Origin: Oscillatoriales cyanobacterium
GTDB lineage: Bacteria > Cyanobacteriota > Cyanobacteriia > CACIAM-69d
Assembly (NCBI GenBank): GCA_004292515.1
Contig: RDXB01000034.1
Span: 85,834-149,833 of the forward strand
Reading direction: 5' to 3'
Length of the DNA stretch: 64,000 nucleotides
The notes under the pieces are model-generated. The model did not search any database, was not told the DNA's origin, and worked only from the letters and a program-made list of their open reading frames with translations. The position numbers and the translations under genes were made by a program. How positions within the stretch are numbered: the stretch's first letter is position 1; the number at the start of each line of letters is the position of its first letter. This document shows positions 37,482-47,709 of this stretch, in pieces.

Positions 37482-38984
37482 ATGTCCATGGTTCGCCTCA
37501 CCGGTCTGCAAGGCATGATCGACGGCATCAGCCGCGAACGTAACCTCCCCAAAACCGCCGTCGAAGCGGCCCTGCGCGAAGCTTTGCTTAAGGGCTACGA
37601 GCGCTATCGCCGCACCCAGAGCCTCGACGGTCGCAATATTTTCGATGAAACCTACTTCGATAACTTTGAAGTCGAGCTTGACACCGACGAAGAAGGCTTC
37701 CGCGTTCTCGCCACCAAGAGCATCGTTGAAGAGGTTGACAGCCCCGACCACGAAATTGCCCTGATCGACGTGCAGGAAGTGGCCGCCGAAGCCCAACTAG
37801 GCGACACGGTGATTTTGGATGTCACGCCCGATCGCGACGACTTTGGGCGGATGGCCGCCATCCAAACCAAACAGGTCTTGGCCCAAAAGCTCCGAGATCA
37901 ACAACGCAAGCTGATCCAAGAAGAATTCCAAGAGCTGGAAAGCACCGTGCTCCAAGGGCGGATCCTGCGTTTCGAGCGCCAATCGGTGATCGTGGCCGTC
38001 ACCAGCGGCTACAGCCAGCCAGAAGTGGAAGCCGAGTTGCCCAAGCGCGAGCAACTCCCCAACGACACCTACCGAGCAAACGGCCCGCTCAAGGTCTACC
38101 TGAAGAAGGTGTGTGAAGGCTCCCAGCGCGGGCCGCAACTGCTGGTGTCGCGGGCTGATGCAGGCTTGGTCGTGTACCTGTTTGCCAACGAAGTGCCGGA
38201 GATTGAAGACGACATCGTACGGATCGTGGCCGTGGCCCGGGAAGCCAATCCGCCGTCGCGTCACGTGGGCCCACGCACCAAAATTGCCGTAGATACGGTG
38301 GAACGTGATGTAGATCCCGTGGGGGCTTGCATTGGGGCGCGGGGATCGCGGATTCAGGTGGTGGTGAACGAACTGCGCGGCGAAAAAATCGATGTGATTC
38401 GCTGGTCGCCCGACCCAGCTACCTACATTGCCAATGCTCTGAGTCCGGCGCGGGTTGTGGAAGTGCGGCTGATGAACCCGGAAGAACGCCAAGCCCATGT
38501 GCTGGTGGGTGAAGATCAATTGAGCTTGGCGATCGGCAAGGAAGGCCAAAATGTGCGCTTGGCAGCCCGTCTAACCGGCTGGAAGATCGACATTCGCGAT
38601 GTGGCGAAATACGATCGTGATCGTGAGGATGAGGATATGTCGGCTTACTTAGCCGATCGCGCTGAGTCCTTGGCCCAAGCTGCTGCCCTAGCTGCCGAAG
38701 CCAGTGAGTTCGAGGGCGACGACATTGACGACATGAACGATGACATCGACATTGATGCCAATGCCAATGAAGTTGATCAGGTTGATCAGGAGTCGTTTGC
38801 AGATGATTACGATCATGCGACGGCCGCAGCCGACGACGAGACGGACACCACCGACGAGGCGATCGCAGCCGATGAGGACGACGACGAGCCTCCCTCAGCC
38901 ATCAATGAGGAAGATGAAGCCGATGAGTCGCCCCTTGCGGAACCGATCGAAGCCGATTCTGATCTTGACCAGGAGGAGGACTAA
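37482..38984 (+). CDS. nusA: transcription termination/antitermination factor NusA
   Basis: A 500-residue NusA that binds RNA polymerase and controls pausing. It has the N-terminal domain (residues 1-130), an S1 domain (about 135-200), KH1 with CIGARGSRIQVVVNELRGE at about 287 and KH2 with LSLAIGKEGQNVRLAARLTGW at about 347. The last ~105 residues are a very acidic low-complexity tail (DDIDDMNDDIDIDANANE... DEDDDEPPS) in place of the AR repeats of enterobacterial NusA. The start MSMVRLTGLQGMIDGISRERNLPK follows a purine-rich site. The gap from rimP is 224 bp with no gene. Confidence 0.95.
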   Translation: MSMVRLTGLQGMIDGISRERNLPKTAVEAALREALLKGYERYRRTQSLDGRNIFDETYFDNFEVELDTDEEGFRVLATKSIVEEVDSPDHEIALIDVQEVAAEAQLGDTVILDVTPDRDDFGRMAAIQTKQVLAQKLRDQQRKLIQEEFQELESTVLQGRILRFERQSVIVAVTSGYSQPEVEAELPKREQLPNDTYRANGPLKVYLKKVCEGSQRGPQLLVSRADAGLVVYLFANEVPEIEDDIVRIVAVAREANPPSRHVGPRTKIAVDTVERDVDPVGACIGARGSRIQVVVNELRGEKIDVIRWSPDPATYIANALSPARVVEVRLMNPEERQAHVLVGEDQLSLAIGKEGQNVRLAARLTGWKIDIRDVAKYDRDREDEDMSAYLADRAESLAQAAALAAEASEFEGDDIDDMNDDIDIDANANEVDQVDQESFADDYDHATAAADDETDTTDEAIAADEDDDEPPSAINEEDEADESPLAEPIEADSDLDQEED

Positions 38985-38990
38985 GCCCGC

Positions 38991-39299
38991 TTGCCGCCTA
39001 ACTATCGTCGCTGTCTGATTTGTCGGCGCACGGCCCATCGTTCAGAGTTTTGGCGGATTGTGCGACTCGCCAACTCTGGACAAGTCCAACTCAATCACGG
39101 TATGGGGCGCTCAGCTTACCTTTGCCCCTGCACCGATTGCTTACGGGCCGCTCAACGCAAGGATCGCATCGGTCGATCGCTCAAAATTGCCGTATCTGAC
39201 TCGGTTTACGCGCAGTTATGGCAACGGATTGCCCCACCCACCGATTCCCAGGGAAATCCCAACACCACCGGATCGAACCGCCCCCATCGCGAGTCATAA
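38991..39299 (+). CDS. ylxR: YlxR-family RNA-binding protein
   Basis: A 102-residue YlxR (DUF448) protein. The start MPPNYRRCLICRRTAHRSEFWRIVR has the RxCxxC(R) motif, and GRSAYLCPCTDCLRAAQRK is the second conserved block. In its usual place between nusA and infB it is proposed to bind RNA or rRNA-processing partners; exact role unknown. The start is a TTG at 38991, since no ATG or GTG is available before the conserved RRC motif. An AGGAGG lies at 38971, rather far (14 nt) but the only candidate ribosome site. The C-terminal 20 residues are variable. Confidence 0.85.
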   Translation: MPPNYRRCLICRRTAHRSEFWRIVRLANSGQVQLNHGMGRSAYLCPCTDCLRAAQRKDRIGRSLKIAVSDSVYAQLWQRIAPPTDSQGNPNTTGSNRPHRES

Positions 39300-39379
39300 T
39301 GGACAAGACGGCTCGATCGAAATGTTTCAAATGACGGTGGGCTATGATGTCGTGACGCAATAGGATTCGAGGAAACTGG

Positions 39380-42300
39380 ATGAGTACAGGCCGCGTGAGA
39401 ATTTACGATTTAGCGAGAGAACTACACCTGGAAAATCGCGAGATTTTAACAATCTGCGAGCAACTAAACATTCCCTTCAAAAGCCACAGCAGCACCATCA
39501 CCGAACCCGAGGCCGCCCAAATTCGCAGCGCGGCCCCTCAGCATTTTGCGAACCGACCTGTGCCCTCCAGCGCCCCTCTCTCCTCAGATTCAGCGGTGAA
39601 TTCAGCTCCTCCGACTCATCCTGACGCTTCCTCATCCGATTCCCCTTCTGAAGCCCTCGATCGCGCCCCTGCTATGCCGAAAAAGCAGCAAATTCTCGAA
39701 ATCCGTAAGCCCAAATTGCGCCCCACCAATACCGAAACGACTGCCGCCGAACCCACGCCGCCGTCCAATCGTCCGGCTCCCCCAAAATTGATCTCGCCCA
39801 AGCGTTCGGACAATGCAGCTCCCGCTCCAGCCGCAGCCGTTAGTGTTCCTTCCGACAGCCCCAGCGATGGCAGCGGTAGCAGCGGCGATCGCCCCCCGGC
39901 ACGCAGCAAAGCAGACAGCCCCGGCGATCGGCGCTTAAGCGAACCCGCTGCACCTCGTGAAAAGCGGCTCGAACCCAAAGCTGAACTCAAAGGAGCCCCG
40001 CTACGGCCCGCCGCAACCAGCAGCACCCCCGCCAGTGCGGCCAATTCCGCCACACCGCGCCCCATAAAGAAACCTGAGCTGGTGGGCCCACCGTCTCGCC
40101 CCGTCAAACCCGACCCGAAGACCGCCGATGGCAGCGGTGGCGGCGGCGGTCGTCCCAGTAATCCGAATCGCCCGAGCCGCCCGACCCGTGGCGACGAGGC
40201 CAAAGGCCCCGGCAGTGGCCCCAACCGTGGCGGCCCACCCACCATTGTTGAATTGCGCCGTCCGAAGCCCGTCCGCCCCTCCGAAGCCGGTGCAGACGGC
40301 AGCGATGGGGCTACCCCCGGCGCGCCCACGGCCAAACTCCTCGAAAAACCGACCCGGCCCACCGAGAGCACTGGCGACTACGAAAGCAAGCTCAACCGTC
40401 CCACCCTGGCCCGGCCCACCAAAAAAGGCAAGGATTGGGAAGCCGAAGAGGAAGAACGCGCTCGGATTGCCAAAGACAAGGCCGGCAAGAACAAGCGCCG
40501 CAATCAGGTCGAGTTTGAAGAAGACGACGACTTTGAAGAAGACGATGATCTCCTGGCCGAAGGCGTTGATGGGCAACCGGCACCATCTCAGGTGAGCCTG
40601 TCGATCGCCCGACCGCCCAAGCCCAAGGGCATCAGCCAGCCGAAGCCCGCCCCCCAGCCGAAACCCGTCGTCAAGAAAGGCCCCTCGCGCGCACCCCAGC
40701 GCGAACGCCGCGAGCAACAGGTCAAGAAAGAACGCCCGGAAATGATCACCCTCACCGACGGGTTGACCGTGGCGGAATTGGCCGAGCTGCTCGTGGTGCC
40801 CGAAACGGAAGTCGTGAAGCGGCTGTTTATGAAGGGCATGGCGGTCAGCATTACCCAAACCCTCGACGTGCCTACCGCCAAGCTGGTGGCCGAGGAAATG
40901 GGGGTGCTGGTCGAAACGGCCGAGAAGGAATCCGAAGCCCGCAAGGTCACGGAAATGCTGGATGCGGGCGACATGCAAAGCCTCCAGCGCCGGCCGCCCG
41001 TTGTCACGATCATGGGCCACGTCGATCACGGGAAAACTACCCTGCTCGACTCGATTCGCAAAACCAAGGTGGCTCAAGGCGAGGCAGGTGGGATCACCCA
41101 GCACATTGGCGCTTACCACGTGGAAGTGGAGCAAGAGGGGATGCCCAAGAAGGTCGTGTTCTTGGATACGCCGGGTCACGAAGCCTTTACGGCGATGCGG
41201 GCACGGGGGGCTCGGGTTACGGACATCGCCATTCTGGTGGTGGCGGCCGACGACGGGGTACAGCCCCAAACGGTCGAAGCCCTCAGTCACGCCCGGGCTG
41301 CTGAAGTGCCGATCGTGGTTGCCATTAACAAGATCGACAAGGAAGGAGCCAACCCTGATCGTGTCAAGCAAGAGCTGTCCGATCGCGGCCTAGTGCCCGA
41401 AGAGTGGGGCGGCGACACGATTATGGTGCCGGTCAGCGCCCTCAAGGGTCTCTACCTCGACGATCTGCTCGAAAACCTGTTGCTGGTGGCAGAAGTCGAA
41501 GAGTTGCAAGCCAATCCCGATCGCCTCGCCAAGGGCACTGTGATTGAAGCTCACCTCGATCGCGCTCGCGGGCCGGTGGCCACCCTGTTGGTGCAAAACG
41601 GTACCCTGCGGGTGGGCGACTTGCTGTTGGCAGGCCCAGCCCTGGGTAAGGTGCGGGCCATGATCGACGATCGCGGCCACCGTGTTGATGCCGCTAGTCC
41701 CTCCTTTGCCGTTGAGGTGTTGGGTCTGGGCGAAGTGCCGGCCGCTGGGGAAGAGTTTGAAGTCTTTGCCAGCGAGAAGGATGCTCGCGCCCTGGCTTCC
41801 CAGCGCAGCGACCAACAACGCCAAAGCCGCCTGCAACAGGCCATGGCTTCTCGCCGCGTCAGCCTCACGACCCTTTCGGGCCAAGCCCAAGAAGGCGAGC
41901 TGAAGGAACTCAACCTCGTGTTGAAGGCCGACGTTCAAGGCTCCCTGGAAGCAATCCTGGGTTCATTGCAACAACTGCCCCAAGACGAAGTGCAAGTGCG
42001 GGTGCTGTTGGCCGCGCCGGGTGAAATCTCCGAAACGGATATTGACCTGGCTGCTGCTAGTAGTGCCGTGGTGGTGGGCTTCAACACCACTCTGGCTCCG
42101 GGCGCACGCCGGGCCGCCGACGAAGCAGGCATCGATGTACGCGAATACAGCGTGATCTACAAGCTGCTGGACGATATCCAAGCGGCGATGGAAGGGATGC
42201 TCGACCCCGAAGAGGTGGAAGAGGCCCTGGGTCAAGCGGAAATCCGGGGCGTGTTCCCGGTGGGTCGTGGCACGGTGGCAGGCTGCTACGTGCAGTCGGG

Positions 42301-42517
42301 CAAGCTGATCCGCGACTGCTTGCTGCGGGTACGTCGGGGCAAGGAGCTGGTGTTCCAAGGCCGGATGGATTCGCTCAAGCGGTTTAAGGAAGATACGAAG
42401 GAAGTCAACAGCGGCTATGAGTGCGGCGTGAATTCCTCGGGCTTCAACGACTGGCAAATGGGCGACATCATCGAGGCTTACCGTCTGGTGGCCAAGCGTC
42501 GCACCCTGTCCATGTAG
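39380..42517 (+). CDS. infB: translation initiation factor IF-2
   Basis: A 1,045-residue IF-2, the GTPase that delivers initiator tRNA to the 30S subunit. It has an IF2 N-terminal domain ([18 protein letters not shown]) and a second IF2_N module near residue 455. Between them lies a ~400-residue Pro/Ser/Ala/Lys-rich linker, typical of cyanobacteria. The G domain starts with G1 [12 protein letters not shown] at about 546, then DTPGHEAF and [10 protein letters not shown]-terminal domains end [16 protein letters not shown]. Start ATG 39380 is preceded by GAGGAAA. An operon terminator follows. Confidence 0.97.
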   Translation: MSTGRVRIYDLARELHLENREILTICEQLNIPFKSHSSTITEPEAAQIRSAAPQHFANRPVPSSAPLSSDSAVNSAPPTHPDASSSDSPSEALDRAPAMPKKQQILEIRKPKLRPTNTETTAAEPTPPSNRPAPPKLISPKRSDNAAPAPAAAVSVPSDSPSDGSGSSGDRPPARSKADSPGDRRLSEPAAPREKRLEPKAELKGAPLRPAATSSTPASAANSATPRPIKKPELVGPPSRPVKPDPKTADGSGGGGGRPSNPNRPSRPTRGDEAKGPGSGPNRGGPPTIVELRRPKPVRPSEAGADGSDGATPGAPTAKLLEKPTRPTESTGDYESKLNRPTLARPTKKGKDWEAEEEERARIAKDKAGKNKRRNQVEFEEDDDFEEDDDLLAEGVDGQPAPSQVSLSIARPPKPKGISQPKPAPQPKPVVKKGPSRAPQRERREQQVKKERPEMITLTDGLTVAELAELLVVPETEVVKRLFMKGMAVSITQTLDVPTAKLVAEEMGVLVETAEKESEARKVTEMLDAGDMQSLQRRPPVVTIMGHVDHGKTTLLDSIRKTKVAQGEAGGITQHIGAYHVEVEQEGMPKKVVFLDTPGHEAFTAMRARGARVTDIAILVVAADDGVQPQTVEALSHARAAEVPIVVAINKIDKEGANPDRVKQELSDRGLVPEEWGGDTIMVPVSALKGLYLDDLLENLLLVAEVEELQANPDRLAKGTVIEAHLDRARGPVATLLVQNGTLRVGDLLLAGPALGKVRAMIDDRGHRVDAASPSFAVEVLGLGEVPAAGEEFEVFASEKDARALASQRSDQQRQSRLQQAMASRRVSLTTLSGQAQEGELKELNLVLKADVQGSLEAILGSLQQLPQDEVQVRVLLAAPGEISETDIDLAAASSAVVVGFNTTLAPGARRAADEAGIDVREYSVIYKLLDDIQAAMEGMLDPEEVEEALGQAEIRGVFPVGRGTVAGCYVQSGKLIRDCLLRVRRGKELVFQGRMDSLKRFKEDTKEVNSGYECGVNSSGFNDWQMGDIIEAYRLVAKRRTLSM

Positions 42518-42592
42518 ATACCGAATGTTCACCAGGGCTTCTCTTGCGCCAGCCGCGACTAGGAGCAGTGGTGGTCAATCACTAAGGAATGG

Positions 42593-42628
42593 GGTGGGGG
42601 CGATCGGGCGATCGCTCCCACCTTTTTT
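42593..42628 (+). terminator. intrinsic terminator of the rimP-infB operon
   Basis: The 14-bp stem GGTGGGGGCGATCG/CGATCGCTCCCACC contains one G-T pair and is followed by TTTTTT (42623-42628), 75 bp after the infB stop. Its inner part coincides with HIP1-type GCGATCGC sequence. Confidence 0.85.
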
Positions 42629-42668
42629 CTGGACTCACGTTTTCTGGACTCACGTTTTCTGGACTCAC
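42625..42668. repeat. 15-bp tandem array, three units
   Basis: TTTTCTGGACTCACG at 42625 and 42640, and a final 14-base unit at 42655. It starts inside the T-run of the infB terminator, so the U-tract may have seeded the duplication. Confidence 0.85.
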
Positions 42669-42777
42669 TCTGACGGGTCGGCGGGTTGGTTCTGGGTTCA
42701 GGGGCGATCAGGCCACCACCCTCGGCTCCTAAGATCCCTCAGCTCTCCCTCTCCCTCTGCAAGACCGAGATCGCCTG

Positions 42778-43530
42778 ATGATTATTCTCCACACCGCTCC
42801 TGGACGATGGGGGCTTGCCAGCGTCAGTCCTGCCTGTATGGAGCTGGAAACCTGGCTCCGAATTGCTCAGTTACCCTACAAAACGCAACAGGCTACGGTG
42901 GAAACCTTTGCCCAAGCTCCCTATGGCAAAATTCCTTTTATTGACTACCAGGGACAGCGCTGGGGTGATACGGGCCTGATTATTGAGATGTTGCGCGATC
43001 GCGAGGGGATTGATCTGGATGCGGGTCTCAGCCCCATAGAGCGGGCGATCTCCTTGGCGTTTAAGCGCTTGGTGAAAGAGCATCTGTATTGGGGCGGCAT
43101 TGCCATTCGCTACCTGACGGAAGAAAACTGGCAACAGTATCAGGATTTGGTGGTTGGGTTGTTGCCTGCCCATACGCCGAGTGAGGAGGCGACGGTGTTT
43201 GCTAATGCCTTTCGGCAAACGATTCGGAGTCAGATGGTGCAGCAGGGGCTGGGGCGGCTGACCGATGAGGCGCGATACCAGATGGTGAGTGCGGATTTGC
43301 AGGCGCTCTCGGATTTCTTGGGTGATAAGCCTTTTTTAATGGGCGATCGCCCGACCACTCTGGATGCCACGGTCTATGGCCATGTGGGGAATTTTATTCA
43401 ACCACCCTACCAACATCCGATCGTGACCTTTGCCCGACAGCAAACTAATCTTTGTGCCCATTACGAACGGATGACTCGTCGTTTTTTTAGCGAGTTGATG
43501 ACCGATCGCCCCGCGAGTTATGCCTCTTAG
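42778..43530 (+). CDS. glutathione S-transferase-fold protein (FAX/metaxin-like)
   Basis: A 250-residue protein with a thioredoxin-like N-terminal domain (residues 1-80, with SPACMELETWLRIAQLPYKTQ and GKIPFIDYQGQRWGDTGLIIEML) and a helical C-terminal GST domain (LSDFLGDKPFLMGDRPTTLDATVYGHVGNFI). This arrangement is closest to the failed-axon-connections/metaxin branch of the GST superfamily, whose substrates in bacteria are unknown. No transmembrane segment. ATG at 42778. It stands alone between the infB terminator and the low-complexity membrane protein. Confidence 0.8.
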   Translation: MIILHTAPGRWGLASVSPACMELETWLRIAQLPYKTQQATVETFAQAPYGKIPFIDYQGQRWGDTGLIIEMLRDREGIDLDAGLSPIERAISLAFKRLVKEHLYWGGIAIRYLTEENWQQYQDLVVGLLPAHTPSEEATVFANAFRQTIRSQMVQQGLGRLTDEARYQMVSADLQALSDFLGDKPFLMGDRPTTLDATVYGHVGNFIQPPYQHPIVTFARQQTNLCAHYERMTRRFFSELMTDRPASYAS

Positions 43531-43749
43531 TTATGCCTCTTAGTTATGTTTCCTAGCCGCCCTGACTGGCCTTGCAGATCGCTTGAGAGCAGGTGATCCG
43601 GTCTGATGGCGCTGGCCTAAGATGGGGGTCGGCTTAAGATGAAGGGGACTCACGGCTTGGGGACAGGGGCAGCGGCGATCGCGCACCACAAGCTGTGTTG
43701 TCAGTCTGTGTTGTCGGTGGCTTGTTGGTTGGAAGACAGGAGGTTGATT

Positions 43750-44736
43750 GTGCAGGGGCCAAAACGCGATCCATATCTTTGGCTGCATCTGGTGGGGCTG
43801 GCGGCGCTGCCCCTCTGTGCGGAACTCTGTTTGCTGGGGTTGGCGGCGGGCGATCCGCTGTTGCCGGGGGGCTGGGATTGGCTGTTGGTGGGCCTGTTGG
43901 GTACTGGGCCGATCGCAGCGATGCAGTGGTTGCGGCCGTTCTATCCCTTCTCGATCGCCCTGGTTAGTTTGCGGGCCGATAGCTTGGATCAAACCCAACA
44001 GCGGATCTTGCAGCGCTGGGCTAGCTGGGAACCCAAGGCGATCGCCCTGATCAGCACGGTGTTGGTGCTGTGGGGCTTGCAATGGCTCGATCGCCTGTCA
44101 CCGGTTGCAGCGGAAATTGCCCCGTTGGATAATCGATCGCTCGGATTGCTAGTCGCTTGGTTGGGAGCGCTGCTGGGAAGTGGGTTGTTGGCGATCGCGG
44201 CGGCGGCCCTGTGGGTGTTGCTCACGCCGACGGCGGCCTTTGAGGCGATCGAGCCTTTTCCGTTGGGGAATGTGCCCGCTGTGTTCTTGCGTCCGAGCCT
44301 GCGCCTGACCCGCCTGTTGTCGCCGTTGGCAGAGTCGGACAGTCGTGAGGTGGGGATGAAAACGCAGTCGGAGGCGGATACAGAAGCGGAGGCAGAGGAA
44401 GACTTGATCACCTTGGATGAGCCACCGGCCGAACCTGCCACGGCTCATGAACCAGCACCGATCGCCCAAGCTGACCATGAGCTGGACAACAGTACCGAAG
44501 GGGCGATCGCTAATCCTGAACCTGTCGCCGAGGAATCCGAGGAATCCGTCACCGACCATGAGTCCCCTGCTAGCGATCGCGCCAACGAGATCGCTGACAC
44601 CATCGACACCGATCAAATCCCTGACCCAGGAGACGATATTGCAGCCCTAGCAGAGGGCAGCAGCGCGGTAGATGAATCCAGTACTGAAACTGCTGATGAT
44701 TCCAGTGATTCCAGTGTGAACCGGATTAAGTTTTGA
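43750..44736 (+). CDS. low-complexity-tail membrane protein
   Basis: A 328-residue protein (from the GTG at 43750) of the cyanobacterial group annotated as low-complexity tail membrane protein. Residues 1-190 contain about four hydrophobic segments (LHLVGLAALPLCAELCLLGL, WDWLLVGLLGTGPIAAMQWL, a third near 95 and a fourth near 130-155). The remaining ~140 residues are extremely acidic and rich in Glu, Asp, Ser and Ala, with no fold expected. An ATG at 43639 would add 37 residues unlike relatives; RDPYLWLHLVGL near the GTG start fits the family N-terminus better. Role unknown. Convergent with the TpsB gene, only 12 bp apart. Confidence 0.75.
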   Translation: MQGPKRDPYLWLHLVGLAALPLCAELCLLGLAAGDPLLPGGWDWLLVGLLGTGPIAAMQWLRPFYPFSIALVSLRADSLDQTQQRILQRWASWEPKAIALISTVLVLWGLQWLDRLSPVAAEIAPLDNRSLGLLVAWLGALLGSGLLAIAAAALWVLLTPTAAFEAIEPFPLGNVPAVFLRPSLRLTRLLSPLAESDSREVGMKTQSEADTEAEAEEDLITLDEPPAEPATAHEPAPIAQADHELDNSTEGAIANPEPVAEESEESVTDHESPASDRANEIADTIDTDQIPDPGDDIAALAEGSSAVDESSTETADDSSDSSVNRIKF

Positions 44737-44748
44737 TTTAAATTTTGC

Positions 44749-46593
44749 TTAAAACGCTCGCCACTGCACGGAAAAATAGAGGCCGTTTTCTTGCCAGGTG
44801 TTGGTATCGCCGCGATCGACCTCCACCAGCGGAATCGCATAATCCAACCGAGCCGTGAACCGATCGCCCTGCTGCCAACGGAGGCCGACCCCCGCCCCCA
44901 CCAAGGTGCTTGGATCGGGGTCGGGGCGATCGCCTCGGTTCCAGCCCATCCCAAAATCCACAAACGGCACAATCTGCATCACACCTCTGATTTTGGGGGC
45001 GCGAAACAGCGGCAATCGAAACTCCGCCGACCCCAGCAAACCGCTATCGGTCAACAGCGTATCTTGGCGATAGCCCCGCACACTTTCAAAGCCCCCCAAG
45101 CCAAATTGCTCCACGGACAACAGGGGGCGATCGGCCCATTGCAAATCCCCCCGCACCAACAGCAAGGTGTCGGGCGCAAACACGCGCACCCACTGGGCTT
45201 GACCTCGCCAAGACAAAAACTGACTGTCGGGCGATTCACGGTTAATCGTTGAGCCAAGGGCATCTAACCCTAGACTGAGCTGCGATCGCAGGGCCAACAC
45301 TGCTCGATCTCTACGGCTTGTCCATTCCTGAAACCAACGCAGGGCCGTAACGCTGGTGCGCCCGTCATCATCGGCCCCCGGCGACAGGGGAAAATCCACC
45401 CCCAACAGACTGGTTTGGCTGTCGAGATGCGACAGAGTCAGCCCCATCACCACTTCATCGGTGGGGCTTTGGGCCAGGGGCTGGCGATAGGTCAGCTCGT
45501 ATTGGTAGGAATCGGCTTGGATGTCGAGGGGGGTGAAGGGATCTTCAATAATGTTGCTGCCCGTCCATTGGAAGCGTGCCCCGATCGTCCCGTTGCGGCT
45601 GTTGATCGGCAGGGTGTAGTTGGTTTCGATCGTGTCGCTGCCCTCGGTGTTGGTGTAGCCGAGGCTGAAGCTGTCCCCAAAACCCAGCAGATTAGCCTGG
45701 GTGACGATCCCTCGCCGCCGCACTGTCCCAACGCTGGGCGATCGCCCGTTATCCACCGACAAATCCCCGTGCAGGGTGTCGGACTCCGTTAGGGAAACCC
45801 GCAAAAGATTTGTCCCTGGCTCAAGGCCCGCCGAGAGTTCCGCCGAAACCGTTTCGATCAGGGGATCGACCTGTAAGAGTTGCAGGGCATCCAACAGCCG
45901 ATCGACCTGCAATGGGGGCTGGGTAGCCCGCTCCAATCGACTGCGCACATAGCCCTCACGGAGTCGGCGTAGTCCTTGGATCTCGATCGCTTCTAGCCGT
46001 CCTTCCAGCACCCGAATTTCCACCACGCCGTGGTTGGGGTCGATCGACTGGGGCGGCAAAAATGCGCCAGAGGTGCTGTAGCCCTGCTCTACATAAAGTT
46101 GGGTCACGGCCGATCGAGCCGCCAACAGTTCCGCAAAGGTCAGAGGACGATTGGTGTAGGGAGCCAAGAGCTGGGCAAATTCTTCAGCCGAAAACACCGT
46201 GCTGCCCGTGACGCGGAAGGCCTTGACCGAAATTGTGCCGGGGATTTCTGGCAGATTGTCCGGTGGCGTTTCGGGCCGATCGCGATCGGGCGGCGGCAGC
46301 AGAGGATCGAGCCGAGGCAGTGCTTCCGGCAAGCTTGGTTCCGTCGGCAACCGATCGGGCCGGGGCACCAATGGCGTTTGGGCGATCGCCACCCCACTCC
46401 CAGGCCCAGCCACCATCAGCAGCAAGCCCCCCAATAACCACCCCCGCAGCCGCCGGTTTAGATGTTGATTTAGACGTTGATTTAGACTCAGACGTTGGTT
46501 TAAACGTTGACTGACCCGATCAAGCAAGCAACCAGCACACTCGGGAGATCGCTGGGTCAACACCGGGGAACCATTCCAAATCAATAGCGGCAT
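44749..46593 (-). CDS. TpsB/FhaC-family two-partner secretion outer-membrane transporter
   Basis: About 614 residues (from the ATG at 46593). After a signal segment (LRGWLLGGLLLMVAGPGSGVAIAQ) comes a Pro-rich linker and a POTRA domain (ISVKAFRVTGSTVFSAEEFAQLL, about 125-205). The ShlB/FhaC beta-barrel (SLTESDTLHGDLSVDNGRSPSVG onwards) follows, ending in an aromatic residue (FSVQWRAF), as barrels need for Omp85-type assembly. TpsB proteins export large TpsA exoproteins; no TpsA gene is adjacent. The N-terminus is unclear: a TTG at 46659 is also open, and QRLNQRLSLNQRLNQHLNRRL reflects a DNA repeat. Confidence 0.85.
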   Translation of the reverse strand: MPLLIWNGSPVLTQRSPECAGCLLDRVSQRLNQRLSLNQRLNQHLNRRLRGWLLGGLLLMVAGPGSGVAIAQTPLVPRPDRLPTEPSLPEALPRLDPLLPPPDRDRPETPPDNLPEIPGTISVKAFRVTGSTVFSAEEFAQLLAPYTNRPLTFAELLAARSAVTQLYVEQGYSTSGAFLPPQSIDPNHGVVEIRVLEGRLEAIEIQGLRRLREGYVRSRLERATQPPLQVDRLLDALQLLQVDPLIETVSAELSAGLEPGTNLLRVSLTESDTLHGDLSVDNGRSPSVGTVRRRGIVTQANLLGFGDSFSLGYTNTEGSDTIETNYTLPINSRNGTIGARFQWTGSNIIEDPFTPLDIQADSYQYELTYRQPLAQSPTDEVVMGLTLSHLDSQTSLLGVDFPLSPGADDDGRTSVTALRWFQEWTSRRDRAVLALRSQLSLGLDALGSTINRESPDSQFLSWRGQAQWVRVFAPDTLLLVRGDLQWADRPLLSVEQFGLGGFESVRGYRQDTLLTDSGLLGSAEFRLPLFRAPKIRGVMQIVPFVDFGMGWNRGDRPDPDPSTLVGAGVGLRWQQGDRFTARLDYAIPLVEVDRGDTNTWQENGLYFSVQWRAF

Positions 46594-46856
46594 TAATAAA
46601 GGACGATCGGCTCGGGCGCAGGGTTCAGACACAAGGTTCAAACAGATTTTTTTAAGCAAATTCTGTCTTATCTAATCGTTTAGAACTGGTTTCGTCAATT
46701 TGTCGCAGCCGATGGACTCCGAGCCTCGATTAAATCTCCCAAGCCTCAGTTAAATTTATTGGGATAGATCGGATCTATTGAGATGGATTAAGTTCACAGG
46801 GAATCCAGCGGGAATCCAAAGGAAACTTGTTTAGATATGGGGATTTGTATAGATGC

Positions 46857-46995
46857 TAGGGGATGTCATCATTTCCCAAAATGGGTCTGAAATCATCAAT
46901 TTTCCATGCCTTAATAGTCGAAGCAAGATGCTCCAGCACCTTGCCCCCACGATCTCAGCAAGGCAGAATCAGGGTTGTAGCCTAATTGATCACAG
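46857..46995 (+). repeat. degenerate copy of the TAGGGG/GTCGTC element (plus)
   Basis: Left end TAGGGGATGTCATC (46857-46870) is well preserved. It is followed by ATTTCCCAAAATGGG, CATCAATTTTCCATGCC, AAGCAAGATGCTCCAGCACC in place of the palindrome, CCCCCACGATCTC and CAGAATCAGGGTTGTAG. The right end has decayed. The remaining spacer (46594-46856) is AT-rich with no gene. Confidence 0.6.
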
Positions 46996-47052
46996 ACCCT
47001 AAATTGATAATGCACATCATGTATGTACCCGTGGCACTCAATGGCGGCCCTC

Positions 47053-47709
47053 TTAGTTTAGACAGCGATTGAGCGCGGGCAACATTCCCACAATGCCACT
47101 AACCTGCTCTTCCACCTCGGTGCGCGGAATTGAGCAGTCCGCATCGCCGCAACCAAACTCCAGAGTCTTCCCCGTTGTTAACGGTTTGTCACTTGGAAAA
47201 TAGCCCTTGTTGTTTTGGGCCTCTGGTGAATCGGGGGCAAATCGATCCCAGCCCACCCGCTGCCGAAACCGATCGGCGCGATCGGGATTAGGGTCTGAGG
47301 CAGAAGGAGTCATGCTCAGGCGCTGCCAAACTTGCTCTTGAACCGTAAACCCAAAGCGCCCAGCGCTGGCCTGTGTCCACAGGTGATCGACCTCCAGCAA
47401 CAGCTCACACTCTGTCTTGAGCAAGTCGTCCGTGCGGGACTCGGGAGCCAGCATAGCCCAAGTGGCTGCGCTGGCGGCCTGCCATTGGCGATCGGCTAGC
47501 AACTGTTGGAGACGGGTCAGATTTTCGGTTTGTGGATGAACAGCCACCGCCGCCACCGCCGCACTCGCCCACAGCAAAATCCCCACGCTGGCTAATTGCT
47601 TTAAGGAGCGATAAGCACTCGCCAAATTGGGGGACATGACTCCTTGGGTAACGTCCTCTGGGTCAGCATCAGCCCGATTGAGCGATCGCAGGCAGTTGAG
47701 ATGAGACAT
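47053..47709 (-). CDS. GUN4-domain protein with N-terminal membrane/signal segment
   Basis: About 218 residues from the ATG at 47709. A hydrophobic stretch (LASVGILLWASAAVAAVAV, about 38-56) precedes a GUN4-type domain: LTRLQQLLADRQWQAASAATWAML, LLEVDHLWTQASAGRFGFTVQEQVWQRL. GUN4 binds porphyrins and activates Mg-chelatase, but this protein has a short divergent core and a membrane segment, so it is not the standard Gun4. Related cyanobacterial proteins combine GUN4 with kinase or protease domains. The C-terminus has FGCGDADCSIPRTEVEE with two cysteines. The start is uncertain; 47637 (MSPNLASAYRSL, with AAGGAG just upstream) or an earlier codon is possible. Confidence 0.7.
   Translation of the reverse strand: MSHLNCLRSLNRADADPEDVTQGVMSPNLASAYRSLKQLASVGILLWASAAVAAVAVHPQTENLTRLQQLLADRQWQAASAATWAMLAPESRTDDLLKTECELLLEVDHLWTQASAGRFGFTVQEQVWQRLSMTPSASDPNPDRADRFRQRVGWDRFAPDSPEAQNNKGYFPSDKPLTTGKTLEFGCGDADCSIPRTEVEEQVSGIVGMLPALNRCLN

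Noticed and set aside
37482..38984. Possible programmed frameshift between nusA and ylxR
   Set aside because: The 6-bp gap and the TTG start explain ylxR without a frameshift, and the frames are in a normal operon relation.
38740..39018. Frame-shifted 92-codon frame over the nusA tail
   Set aside because: An alternative reading of the simple acidic repeat; the nusA frame is continuous and conserved up to the tail.
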